The position numbers and the translations under genes were made by a program. Shown here one piece after another: positions 1 to 6,005 of a stretch of DNA of 8,788 bases. Source of the stretch: an uncultured Erysipelotrichaceae bacterium (GTDB lineage Bacteria; Bacillota_I; Bacilli_A; Erysipelotrichales; Coprobacillaceae). A model generated the notes under the pieces. That model ran no database searches and was not told where the DNA came from. It saw nothing but the letters and a program-made list of their open reading frames with translations. The stretch's first letter is position 1. Every line of letters begins with the position of its first letter. The stretch is taken from contig ONFH01000006.1 in assembly GCA_900317015.1 (NCBI GenBank), positions 1 to 8,788 on the forward strand, written 5' to 3'.

Positions 1-241
1 GTTTCCAGCTTTCAACGATTTCCGCTTCTTCTTGATCTAATGAATGATCTTTTAAGTAATCATCAATGATCCGTGGATCATCCCACAAATTATGTGCAAC
101 TTTCGCCACATCATTCGGATTGAGACTCGTCGCATGGGCTATATCCTCTAAGTCATTCACGTGTCTTTTTTCATTCACATAATCTAATAATGGGAAAAAC
201 AGTTTATAAAACAACTGTGCATCTTCACTGCTTAATTTCAT
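1..241 (-). CDS. Unidentified cytosolic protein, N-terminal 80 residues (3' end outside window)
   Basis: An open minus-strand frame runs from ATG at 241 off the left edge, giving about 80 residues without a stop. It begins MKLSSEDAQLFYKLFFPLLD. There is no signal peptide or membrane segment. The visible part is acidic and appears helical, ending in a segment rich in Asp and Glu (DHSLDQEEAEIVESWK). I do not recognise the family. The start is chosen because AAGGAAG at 251-257 lies 9 nt upstream of ATG 241. An in-frame ATG at 250 abuts that SD directly and is less likely. The SD overlaps the stop codon of the upstream secreted-protein gene (stop 256-258), so the two are probably cotranscribed and perhaps translationally coupled. 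No function is proposed. Confidence 0.7.
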   Translation of the reverse strand, partial: MKLSSEDAQLFYKLFFPLLDYVNEKRHVNDLEDIAHATSLNPNDVAKVAHNLWDDPRIIDDYLKDHSLDQEEAEIVESWK

Positions 242-255
242 CTTAATCATCTTCC

Positions 256-1131
256 TTATTTAGAGAATTTTTTTGATTTTTCTTTATGTTTGGCATCAGT
301 ATAAGTAAAATTCTTTTCACGAATCGTCCAGATGTCATTTGGATCATATGTTTTTTTCATATTGACCTTTCCAGATTTGGTTTTGTAAATTTTTGCTTTG
401 CTTGTTAAAACAGAAGATCCTAAATATTTCTTACCTTTGCCATTATAGTTGATTTTATAAAATTTGCATTTTGCCTTTAAGACATTCTTTTTAGGACTTG
501 AATAAGTCCTTACGCCATAGTAGAAAACCTTTTTTCCTAGCGTCTTCATGCCTACATCAAAATATTCTTTTGTCTTAACTATTTTAACACCCTGAGATGT
601 AAATGTCCCAAGAATGACCTGCGTTCCTTTGTGATTATCCTTACCGTATACAATATGATGGTCATCAACGGCATTGTCCTTGATCATGTAAAGGCCTTTC
701 CCTAATAGCTTCGTCTTCCCTGTATCGAGATCATACTGATAAGCTGCCGAACCATTGTATTTGTCAAAATAAAGATAATGGCTGTTTAAAGCCGTCTCAC
801 CCGTATTATTTTTAATAACTTTTGATGTTTTCGTTGCTAGATCATACATGATCACTGGCAATTTCTTACTTTCTTCATTACGTAAGATGACCTTTTCACC
901 ATTTGTATAAACATAATAAGCAGAATAATTCCCAAATTTTTTATAGGTTCCATTTTCTGTTGTGCTGTAAACCACTCCATCAAAGTCAACATTTTTGAAA
1001 TAATAGTTCCCTACCCTTTTCATTTTAGTACCCGAATTGATTTCGACATAAGGGCTTTGCGCATGAACATTCATCATCGCTCCACTTTCAATCACGAGCC
1101 CAGAAAGTAATACACATACGAATTTCTTCAT
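256..1131 (-). CDS. Secreted lysine-rich protein of unknown function, possibly beta-propeller-like
   Basis: This 291-residue protein has an N-terminal signal peptide: KK at residues 2-3, a hydrophobic stretch at about 4-22, and a probable signal peptidase I site after VHA at residue 24. There is no lipobox, sorting motif or second membrane segment, so it is probably released or held loosely at the surface. The mature part is rich in Lys, Tyr and Gly. It contains repeated short units of the form 'YY/YF...YDL-x-TGKTK', for example MYDLATKTSKVI and QYDLDTGKTKLL, which resemble blades of TolB/DUF5050-like propellers; this is a resemblance only. The start at 1131 is supported by AGGAG at 1141-1145, 9 nt upstream. 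It is divergent from the T-box transporter locus and 14 nt ahead of the next minus-strand gene. Function is unknown. Confidence 0.8.
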   Translation of the reverse strand: MKKFVCVLLSGLVIESGAMMNVHAQSPYVEINSGTKMKRVGNYYFKNVDFDGVVYSTTENGTYKKFGNYSAYYVYTNGEKVILRNEESKKLPVIMYDLATKTSKVIKNNTGETALNSHYLYFDKYNGSAAYQYDLDTGKTKLLGKGLYMIKDNAVDDHHIVYGKDNHKGTQVILGTFTSQGVKIVKTKEYFDVGMKTLGKKVFYYGVRTYSSPKKNVLKAKCKFYKINYNGKGKKYLGSSVLTSKAKIYKTKSGKVNMKKTYDPNDIWTIREKNFTYTDAKHKEKSKKFSK

Positions 1132-1356
1132 TTCTTTTTTCTCCTTCTTTATGATTTCTGTTTCTCATTTTTCAATTCACAGACACTTATTCATTTTTAA
1201 AACTTCCCCTTTTTCTAAATGAACAGTTTAAAAGACCATCTGGTCATACTCATTTCCCATGTGATCAGCTTTCAGTGCTGCCACATTGGCCATCGTCAAA
1301 AATGTTCATTTTTGTTCTAAACATCTAATAAAAATGATCAAGCAGAATTCTTTCAT
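1132..1356 (-). other. Long 5' leader of the secreted-protein gene with potential hairpins
   Basis: The stretch between the predicted minus-strand promoter and the secreted-protein start is about 225 nt with no convincing ORF. It contains a GACCA-TC-TGGTC palindrome near 1234-1245. A potential stem pairs ATGTG with CACAT, with inner CAGC/GCTG, at about 1260-1285. A separated 9-base inverted pair is AAATGAACA (1217-1225) and TGTTCATTT (1303-1311). I recognise no known riboswitch. The leader could be structured RNA or could contain operator sites. Confidence 0.35.
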
Positions 1357-1362
1357 AACTCT

Positions 1363-1391
1363 ATTATACTTGCTTAAACGACAGGATTCAA
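1363..1391 (-). promoter_or_regulatory. Sigma-A-type promoter for the secreted-protein gene
   Basis: On the minus strand, TTGAAT (1386-1391) and a perfect TATAAT (1363-1368) are separated by 17 bp. Transcription would start near 1356 and run leftwards. This is the best promoter match between the divergent genes on this strand. Confidence 0.6.
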
Positions 1392-1483
1392 ATCATCCAA
1401 AAATAGCCTTCTCCAAAAATGCATTCTTATATTTACGATAATACAAATCTTTCATACATGATTGTGATATTTATCGAAATTTG

Positions 1484-1512
1484 TTGACAATAAAATAAAG
1501 TTAGACTATGAT
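1484..1512 (+). promoter_or_regulatory. Sigma-A-type promoter of the first T-box transcript
   Basis: A perfect TTGACA (1484-1489) and TATGAT (1507-1512) are separated by 17 bp. The transcript would start near 1519, just ahead of the T-box stem I elements. The second leader has the same arrangement, which strengthens the call. Confidence 0.85.
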
Positions 1513-1518
1513 GTGTAC

Positions 1519-1754
1519 ATGCACAAAGACAAAGAAATGACATAGTAAGAAGTTGAGTGGCATCAGAGATATCACGGACGCTGCAAGTGATACGCAATCG
1601 CTTCTGAATTCACCATGGAGTTGAGGGATCAAAAGTCTCTACGGGTCGCCCGTTACAGCACAAGTCAAAGACTTACAGAGGTTACTTATGTGAATAAGTA
1701 ATAAACTGAGGTGGTAACGCGTCACGATTCGCCCTCACAGGTGAATCTTTTTTT
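1519..1754 (+). promoter_or_regulatory. T-box riboswitch 1, predicted specifier UUC (Phe)
   Basis: Class I T-box elements appear in the canonical order: AGUA box (1544-1547), AGAGA (1565-1569), GNUG as GCUG (1580-1583), specifier loop GAA-UUC-ACC with the codon at 1609-1611, stem III (about 1682-1702), then the T-box proper. The antiterminator is GAGG (1708-1711), bulge UGGUAAC (1712-1718), GCG (1719-1721) pairing CGC (1730-1732), and CCUC (1733-1736). The competing terminator is at 1726-1754. UUC is chosen because it is followed by the conserved A and is preceded by GAA. The UGGU bulge would pair with ACCA, meaning an A73 tRNA such as tRNA-Phe; tRNA-Trp normally has G73. Uncharged tRNA-Phe is predicted to allow readthrough into the binding-protein gene. 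Confidence 0.88.
1726..1754 (+). terminator. Regulated terminator of T-box 1
   Basis: GATTCGCC (1726-1733) pairs with GGTGAATC (1740-1747) with one G-U pair around a 6-nt loop, followed by seven T's. Its left arm overlaps the 3' half of the antiterminator (CGC-CCUC), so the two structures are mutually exclusive. Confidence 0.88.
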
Positions 1755-1779
1755 GTGCTTTTGAAGGAGGGAATATTTG

Positions 1780-2751
1780 ATGAAAAAATTATTATGTGCT
1801 TCGGTAGCACTGGGGATGGTTCTTACTGGCTGTTCACAGAGCTCCACAAAATCCAAGAAAGATATGAAGATCGGTGTCATCCAGTATATGCAGCATGATG
1901 CCCTAGATGCTGCATACAAAGGCTTTAAAGATTATCTTGTCAAACAAGGTTACTCTGCCAAAAACATTACTTATAAGAACGCTTCTGGTGATGCCTCTAA
2001 CTCTGATACGATTGCCGATCAGTTAGTCAATGCCAAACCAGACTTGATCTATGCCATTGCCACACCTGCTGCTCAGGCTGTTGCCAAAAAGACAAAGGAT
2101 ATCCCAATTCTTGTGTCTGCCGTTACTGACCCTGCTGACTCTAAACTTGTCAAGAGCAATAAGAAACCAGGAACGAACGTTACAGGGACAAGTGATTTGA
2201 CACCAGTCAATGAACAGATGCAGTTATTAACACAGTTAATGCCAAAGGCTAAGACTGTTTCTGTTATGTATACAGGTTCTGAATCAAACTCAGAATTCCA
2301 GGCCAACATGGCTGTTAAGGCTGCTAAGAAATATAAATTAACACCTGATCGTAAGACAGTTTCTGATTCTAACGATATTCAGTCCGTCGCTCAGTCAATT
2401 AAGAGCGATGCTTGCTATATCCCTACTGATAACTTACTGGCAGCAAACGTGCCAGCTGTCACTCAGGCTTTAGATGAAGCGAAAATTCCACTAATCGTTG
2501 GTGAAGCCAACATGGTTAAACATGGTGGTTTAGCAACTTATGGTGTTGACTATACGGTTCTTGGTACGATGACTGGTAAGATGGCTGATCAGATCTTATC
2601 AAAAGGTAAGAAACCTGCAAATATGCCAATTCAGTATGAAAAAGCCAGCGACTGTGTCTTAACAATTAACAAAGACAAAGTCAAACAGTTCAAGATCAAA
2701 GTCCCAAGTGACTTAGACAAAAAAGCTCAGTATGTTACAACTAGCAAATAG
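1780..2751 (+). CDS. ABC transporter substrate-binding lipoprotein, TrpX-like (paralogue 1, Phe T-box controlled)
   Basis: This 323-residue extracytoplasmic solute-binding lipoprotein belongs to the ABC_sub_bind (TrpX-type) family. The signal sequence ends in lipobox LTGC with the lipidated Cys at residue 18, followed by a Ser/Lys-rich linker. The mature domain starts near KIGVIQYMQHDALD (30-43), typical of the family. Other landmarks are YAIATPAAQ (91-99), VTDPADSKLV (115-124) and GTNVTGTSDL (131-140). Start ATG 1780 has GGAGGG at 1766-1771, 8 nt upstream; TTG 1777 directly before it is less likely. The gene is alone in its transcript, closed by a terminator at 2809-2834, and has no permease of its own. 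It probably feeds the permease/ATPase encoded downstream. Family members are known to bind tryptophan. The Phe leader and about 80% identity to the Tyr-controlled paralogue suggest phenylalanine or a mixed aromatic range, which is inference. Confidence 0.92.
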   Translation: MKKLLCASVALGMVLTGCSQSSTKSKKDMKIGVIQYMQHDALDAAYKGFKDYLVKQGYSAKNITYKNASGDASNSDTIADQLVNAKPDLIYAIATPAAQAVAKKTKDIPILVSAVTDPADSKLVKSNKKPGTNVTGTSDLTPVNEQMQLLTQLMPKAKTVSVMYTGSESNSEFQANMAVKAAKKYKLTPDRKTVSDSNDIQSVAQSIKSDACYIPTDNLLAANVPAVTQALDEAKIPLIVGEANMVKHGGLATYGVDYTVLGTMTGKMADQILSKGKKPANMPIQYEKASDCVLTINKDKVKQFKIKVPSDLDKKAQYVTTSK

Positions 2752-2791
2752 TTGTTTCATAATAAACCTAAAAATCCTAAAAATCCTTTAA

Positions 2792-2834
2792 AAAACTGTA
2801 ACAGTTTTGCGTGAGTGGGAACACTCACGCTTTT
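2792..2834 (+). terminator. Strong intrinsic terminator after binding protein 1
   Basis: A perfect 9-bp stem, GCGTGAGTG (2809-2817) with CACTCACGC (2822-2830) and a GGAA loop, is followed by TTTTCC and more T-rich sequence. A weaker hairpin, AAAACTG/CAGTTTT (2792-2808), lies immediately before it. This separates the first binding-protein gene transcriptionally from the second unit. Confidence 0.88.
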
Positions 2835-2917
2835 CCTATTATTTTAACAATTCCTTCTAAATTTTTGTGATATGTACAATTTTATCCCGATAAAGTTGGC
2901 TAGAATCCATAAATAAG

Positions 2918-2946
2918 TTGACAATAAAAACGAGCTAAGCTATCAT
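2918..2946 (+). promoter_or_regulatory. Sigma-A-type promoter of the second T-box operon
   Basis: A perfect TTGACA (2918-2923) and TATCAT (2941-2946) are 17 bp apart, in the same position relative to the T-box as in the first unit. Transcription should start near 2953. Confidence 0.82.
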
Positions 2947-2952
2947 GGACAT

Positions 2953-3193
2953 ATATTAGTTTAAAAACAATGAAGTGACAGAGTAAGAAAAAACGAGGCA
3001 TCAGAGATATCACGGTCGGTGCAAGTGATACGCAGAATTTTCTGAATACACCATGGAGTTGAAGGATCAAAAGTCCTTCCGGTCTGCTCGTTATCGCATC
3101 AAGTCAAAAGACTTACTGAGGTCAGTGATGTGAATGACTGACAAACAGAGGTGGTAACGCGTAGATTCGCCCTCTTATGGGTGGATCTTTTTT
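2953..3193 (+). promoter_or_regulatory. T-box riboswitch 2, predicted specifier UAC (Tyr)
   Basis: The element order matches the first leader: AGUA (2982-2985), AGAGA (3003-3007), GNUG as GGUG (3018-3021), specifier loop GAA-UAC-ACC with the codon at 3047-3049, and stem III around 3122-3142. The antiterminator is GAGG (3148-3151), UGGUAAC bulge (3152-3158), GCG (3159-3161) with CGC (3168-3170), and CCUC (3171-3174). Around the specifier the two leaders are identical over more than 20 nt except for the middle codon base, U in leader 1 and A here. UGGU again fits an A73 tRNA, as expected for tRNA-Tyr. It controls binding protein 2, the permease and the ATPase. Confidence 0.88.
3164..3193 (+). 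terminator. Regulated terminator of T-box 2
   Basis: GATTCGCCC (3164-3172) pairs with GGGTGGATC (3179-3187), including two G-U pairs, followed by six T's. Its left arm overlaps the antiterminator's 3' strand. Confidence 0.86.
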
Positions 3194-3218
3194 GTTTTTA
3201 CAAGGAGGGAATTTTATA

Positions 3219-4190
3219 ATGAAGAAAGTCTTATGTGCGCTAATGGCTGGTGGACTTGTTCTGACTGGCTGCAGCTCCAGCGGCACAAAATCAAAGAAAG
3301 ACGTGAAGATTGGTGTCATCCAGTATATGCAACATGATGCCCTTGATAATGCTTATAAAGGTTTTAAAGATTATCTCGTGAAGCAAGGTTATTCGGCTAA
3401 GAACATTACGTATAAGAATGCTTCTGGCGATGCTTCCAACTCGGAAACGATCGCTGATCAGCTTGTCAATGCTCAGCCTGATCTGATCTATGCGATTGCG
3501 ACACCTTGTGCCCAGTCGGTTGCTAAAAAGACAAAGGATATTCCAATCGTCGTGGCTGCTGTAACAGATCCTGCCGATTCTAAGCTTGTTAAAAGCAATA
3601 AGAAGCCGGGCACGAATGTTACCGGGGCAAGTGACTTAACGCCAGTTGAACTGCAGATGAAGTTATTAAAACAGATGCTGCCTAAGACAAAAACATTGTC
3701 TATCATGTATACAGGTTCAGAAGCCAATTCTGAATTCCAGGCAAACTTAGCTGTGAAGTATGCGAAAGCTCAGGGCTTTACACCAACAAGAAAAACAGTC
3801 TCTGATTCCAACGATATCCAGTCTGTTGCTCAGTCTGTTTCAACCGATGCCGCCTACATCCCTACGGACAACTTACTGGCATCAAACATCCCTGCCGTTT
3901 CCACAATCCTGGATGAAGCCAAGATTCCTTTAATCGGCGGTGAAGAAGCCCATGTCAAACATGGTGCCTTAGCGACTTATGGTGTGAACTACTACAAGCT
4001 TGGTCAAAAAGCTGGCAAGATGGCTGATGAGATCTTATCAAAAGGGAAAAAGCCTGCGAATATGCCTATTCAATATGAATCCGCAAGCGAATGTAAGCTT
4101 GTTATTAATAAGGATGAAGTGAAACGTTTTAACATTAAGGTGCCTTCTTCATTAGATAAGAAAGCCACTTATGTGACAACGCAAAATTAA
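3219..4190 (+). CDS. ABC transporter substrate-binding lipoprotein, TrpX-like (paralogue 2, Tyr T-box controlled)
   Basis: This 323-residue binding protein aligns without gaps to the first one; I count roughly 65 differences, or about 80% identity. It has the same lipobox LTGC with Cys18 and the same family landmarks. Differences cluster at 97 and 100 (TPCAQS against TPAAQA), 144-145, 181-186, 240-245 (GGEEAH against VGEANM) and 257-265. These sites could set ligand preference, but no structure was examined. ATG 3219 has AAGGAGGG at 3202-3209, 9 nt upstream. An in-frame ATG at 3177 lies inside the terminator loop and is rejected. The permease starts 21 nt after the stop with no terminator, so the three genes form one operon. 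The leader suggests a tyrosine-responsive aromatic amino acid importer; the actual ligand is unproven. Confidence 0.93.
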   Translation: MKKVLCALMAGGLVLTGCSSSGTKSKKDVKIGVIQYMQHDALDNAYKGFKDYLVKQGYSAKNITYKNASGDASNSETIADQLVNAQPDLIYAIATPCAQSVAKKTKDIPIVVAAVTDPADSKLVKSNKKPGTNVTGASDLTPVELQMKLLKQMLPKTKTLSIMYTGSEANSEFQANLAVKYAKAQGFTPTRKTVSDSNDIQSVAQSVSTDAAYIPTDNLLASNIPAVSTILDEAKIPLIGGEEAHVKHGALATYGVNYYKLGQKAGKMADEILSKGKKPANMPIQYESASECKLVINKDEVKRFNIKVPSSLDKKATYVTTQN

Positions 4191-4211
4191 AGATGATCGA
4201 GGGGGAATTAT

Positions 4212-5141
4212 ATGACTATTACATCTTTACTACTTGCACTTCAGGGGGCCTTTAACCAGGGCATTCTCTGGTCCGTTATGGCTCTTGGTGTGTATATCAC
4301 ATTTAGATTATTAGATATTGCCGATTTGACCGTTGATGGTTCCTTTGCCACTGGCGGTGCGGTCTGCGCCGTGATCCTGGTCAATGGCGGCAATCCAATC
4401 GTCGCAATCTTAGCGGCTCTACTTGCCGGCTGTGTCGCTGGCTGGGTGACTGGTTTCTTATTAACGAAGTGCCACATTCCTGCCATCTTAGCCGGGATCT
4501 TATCACAAATCGGTTTGTATTCAATCAACTTACGTATTATGGGGAAATCAAACATTCCTCTTTTAGCAACCAAGTCTTTAACTGACTGGGCTACAAACTT
4601 AACGATCACGACAACTCAGGCGTCGATCATCGTTGGTGTCGTCATCGTTATCTTAGTGATGATCGGTCTTTACTGGTTCTTCGGTACCGAACTTGGTGCT
4701 GCCATTCGTGCTACTGGTAACAATGAACAGATGGTTCGTGCCGTTGGTGTCAATACGGATTTCACAAAGATCGTCGGCACGACATTATCTAATGGTCTTG
4801 TCGCTTTATCTGGTGGTCTTGTCGCTCAGCAGCAGGGCTTCGCGGATGTCAAGATGGGGATCGGTTCGATCGTCATTGGCTTAGCTTCCATCGTAATCGG
4901 TGAAGTTTTATTTGCGGATAAAGGGAATTTCTTCGTTCACCTCTTATCGATCGTTGTTGGTTCGATCATTTATCGTATCGTCATCGCCATCGTCTTACAG
5001 ATGGGTCTTTCAACGGATGACTTAAAACTTTTAACAGCCATCGTCGTTGGGATCGCCTTAGCTGTTCCACACTTCGTCAATAAGCGAAAACAGATGGCCT
5101 TATACAAGAAATTAACAAGTGAGGTGGATAAGAATGCTTAA
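4212..5141 (+). CDS. ABC transporter permease, LivH/TrpY-like
   Basis: This 309-residue polytopic membrane protein belongs to the BPD_transp_2 (LivH/RbsC-like) permease family. It has about eight to ten hydrophobic segments, an N-terminal GVYITFRLLDIADLTVDGSF region typical of permeases paired with ABC_sub_bind proteins, and a cytoplasmic coupling-loop-like segment at about residues 158-180 (ATGNNEQMVRAVGVNT). It ends in a charged tail (KRKQMALYKKL). ATG 4212 has GAGGGGG at 4199-4205, 6 nt upstream. Its last 8 nt overlap the ATPase start. It is the only permease in the window, so it presumably works with both binding proteins. Importers of this class usually use a homodimer of one permease; that is family knowledge. 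Confidence 0.92.
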   Translation: MTITSLLLALQGAFNQGILWSVMALGVYITFRLLDIADLTVDGSFATGGAVCAVILVNGGNPIVAILAALLAGCVAGWVTGFLLTKCHIPAILAGILSQIGLYSINLRIMGKSNIPLLATKSLTDWATNLTITTTQASIIVGVVIVILVMIGLYWFFGTELGAAIRATGNNEQMVRAVGVNTDFTKIVGTTLSNGLVALSGGLVAQQQGFADVKMGIGSIVIGLASIVIGEVLFADKGNFFVHLLSIVVGSIIYRIVIAIVLQMGLSTDDLKLLTAIVVGIALAVPHFVNKRKQMALYKKLTSEVDKNA

Positions 5142-5928
5142 GATCCAAAACGTCTCAAAAACATTTAACATTGGCACGATCAATGAAAAGAAAGCTTTAA
5201 GAAATATCAACTTAGAGCTTGCCGATGGTGACTTCGTCACGATCATTGGTGGGAACGGTGCCGGTAAATCCACTTTAATGAACATGATCGCCGGTGTTTA
5301 TCCGATCGACTGTGGTCATATTATTATTGATGGCCATGATGTCTCATTAGATACAGAATATCGTCGTGGTGCCTACATCGGCCGTGTCTTCCAGGACCCA
5401 ATGATGGGGACTGCTTCAAATATGGCCATTGAAGACAACTTAGCCATGGCCAAACGTCGTGGTCAGAAACGTACATTAAGATGGGGCATTACCAAAGAAG
5501 AAAAAGCAGAATACAAAAAGCTGCTGGCAACTCTCGGCTTAGGTCTTGAAGAACGTATGACTTCAAAAGTTGGTCTCCTTTCTGGTGGTCAGCGTCAGGC
5601 CTTAACATTGTTAATGGCGACGGTCACAAAGCCTAAAGTTCTTCTACTAGACGAACATACGGCTGCCCTTGACCCAGCGACAAGTGCGAAGGTCTTAAAG
5701 ATCACGAATGAGATCGTCACAAGTCAGAAGTTAACGACAATGATGGTCACTCATGATATGCAGGAAGCCATCGATTTAGGAAACCGTCTGATCATGATGT
5801 TCAATGGTCAGATCATCTATGATGTCAAAGGCGAAGAAAAGAAATCCTTAAAGGTTGCCGACCTGTTGAAGAAATTCGAAGAAGCATCCGGCAGTGAATT
5901 CGTCAATGACCGTATGCTATTGAAATAA
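5134..5928 (+). CDS. ABC transporter ATP-binding protein, TrpZ-like
   Basis: This 264-residue cytoplasmic ATPase powers the permease encoded just before it. All nucleotide-binding motifs are present: Walker A GGNGAGKST (39-47), Q-loop Gln87 in VFQDP, signature LSGGQ (149-153), Walker B VLLLDE (169-174), D-loop ALDP and switch His207 in VTHD. The segment GTASNMAIEDNLAMA after the Q-loop is characteristic of ATPases partnered with TrpX-type systems. The start is ATG 5134, giving MLKIQNVSKTF, with GAGGTGG at 5121-5127 lying 6 nt upstream inside the permease gene. A GTG at 5119 would place the start before its SD and is rejected. The 8-nt overlap with the permease suggests translational coupling. 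It is the last gene of the Tyr T-box operon. Confidence 0.94.
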   Translation: MLKIQNVSKTFNIGTINEKKALRNINLELADGDFVTIIGGNGAGKSTLMNMIAGVYPIDCGHIIIDGHDVSLDTEYRRGAYIGRVFQDPMMGTASNMAIEDNLAMAKRRGQKRTLRWGITKEEKAEYKKLLATLGLGLEERMTSKVGLLSGGQRQALTLLMATVTKPKVLLLDEHTAALDPATSAKVLKITNEIVTSQKLTTMMVTHDMQEAIDLGNRLIMMFNGQIIYDVKGEEKKSLKVADLLKKFEEASGSEFVNDRMLLK

Positions 5929-5932
5929 TTCC

Positions 5933-5956
5933 AAGCGAGCTCTGCTCGCTTTTTTT
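5933..5956 (+). terminator. Intrinsic terminator of the transporter operon
   Basis: AAGCGAGC (5933-5940) and GCTCGCTT (5944-5951) form an 8-bp stem with a 3-nt loop, followed by a T run to 5956. The end of the T run sits next to the -35 area of the next gene. Confidence 0.9.
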
Positions 5957-5982
5957 GTGTCTGCCCTATTTCATGGTATACT
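5954..5982 (+). promoter_or_regulatory. Extended -10 promoter of the PLP enzyme gene
   Basis: TGGTATACT gives an extended -10, with the hexamer at 5977-5982. The -35 is weak (TTTGTG or TTGTGT, around 5954-5960) and directly follows the terminator T run. The 5' leader would be about 17 nt, so no riboswitch precedes this gene. Confidence 0.55.
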
Positions 5983-6005
5983 AGTTTGGAAAGAAGGTAT
6001 TTATA

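Noticed and set aside
1608..1614. Shifted specifier readings UCA (Ser) in leader 1 and ACA (Thr) in leader 2
   Set aside because: These would not be followed by the conserved purine, and Ser would not match the UGGU bulge (G73 expected). The UUC and UAC readings satisfy both conditions.
1519..3193. Tryptophan-responsive T-boxes, expected from similarity to TrpXYZ
   Set aside because: No UGG triplet occupies the specifier position between GAA and ACC in either leader, and the UGGU bulge fits A73 rather than the G73 usual for tRNA-Trp.
3177..3218. An N-terminal extension of binding protein 2 from ATG 3177
   Set aside because: That ATG lies in the loop of the T-box terminator and precedes the SD. 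The lipoprotein signal begins at ATG 3219.
4241..4609. A 122-residue minus-strand open frame inside the permease gene
   Set aside because: It lies wholly within a well-supported permease gene and has no SD or recognisable domain. I treat it as a shadow frame, as with the other overlapping frames in the binding-protein, PLP-enzyme, SDR and EF-P genes.
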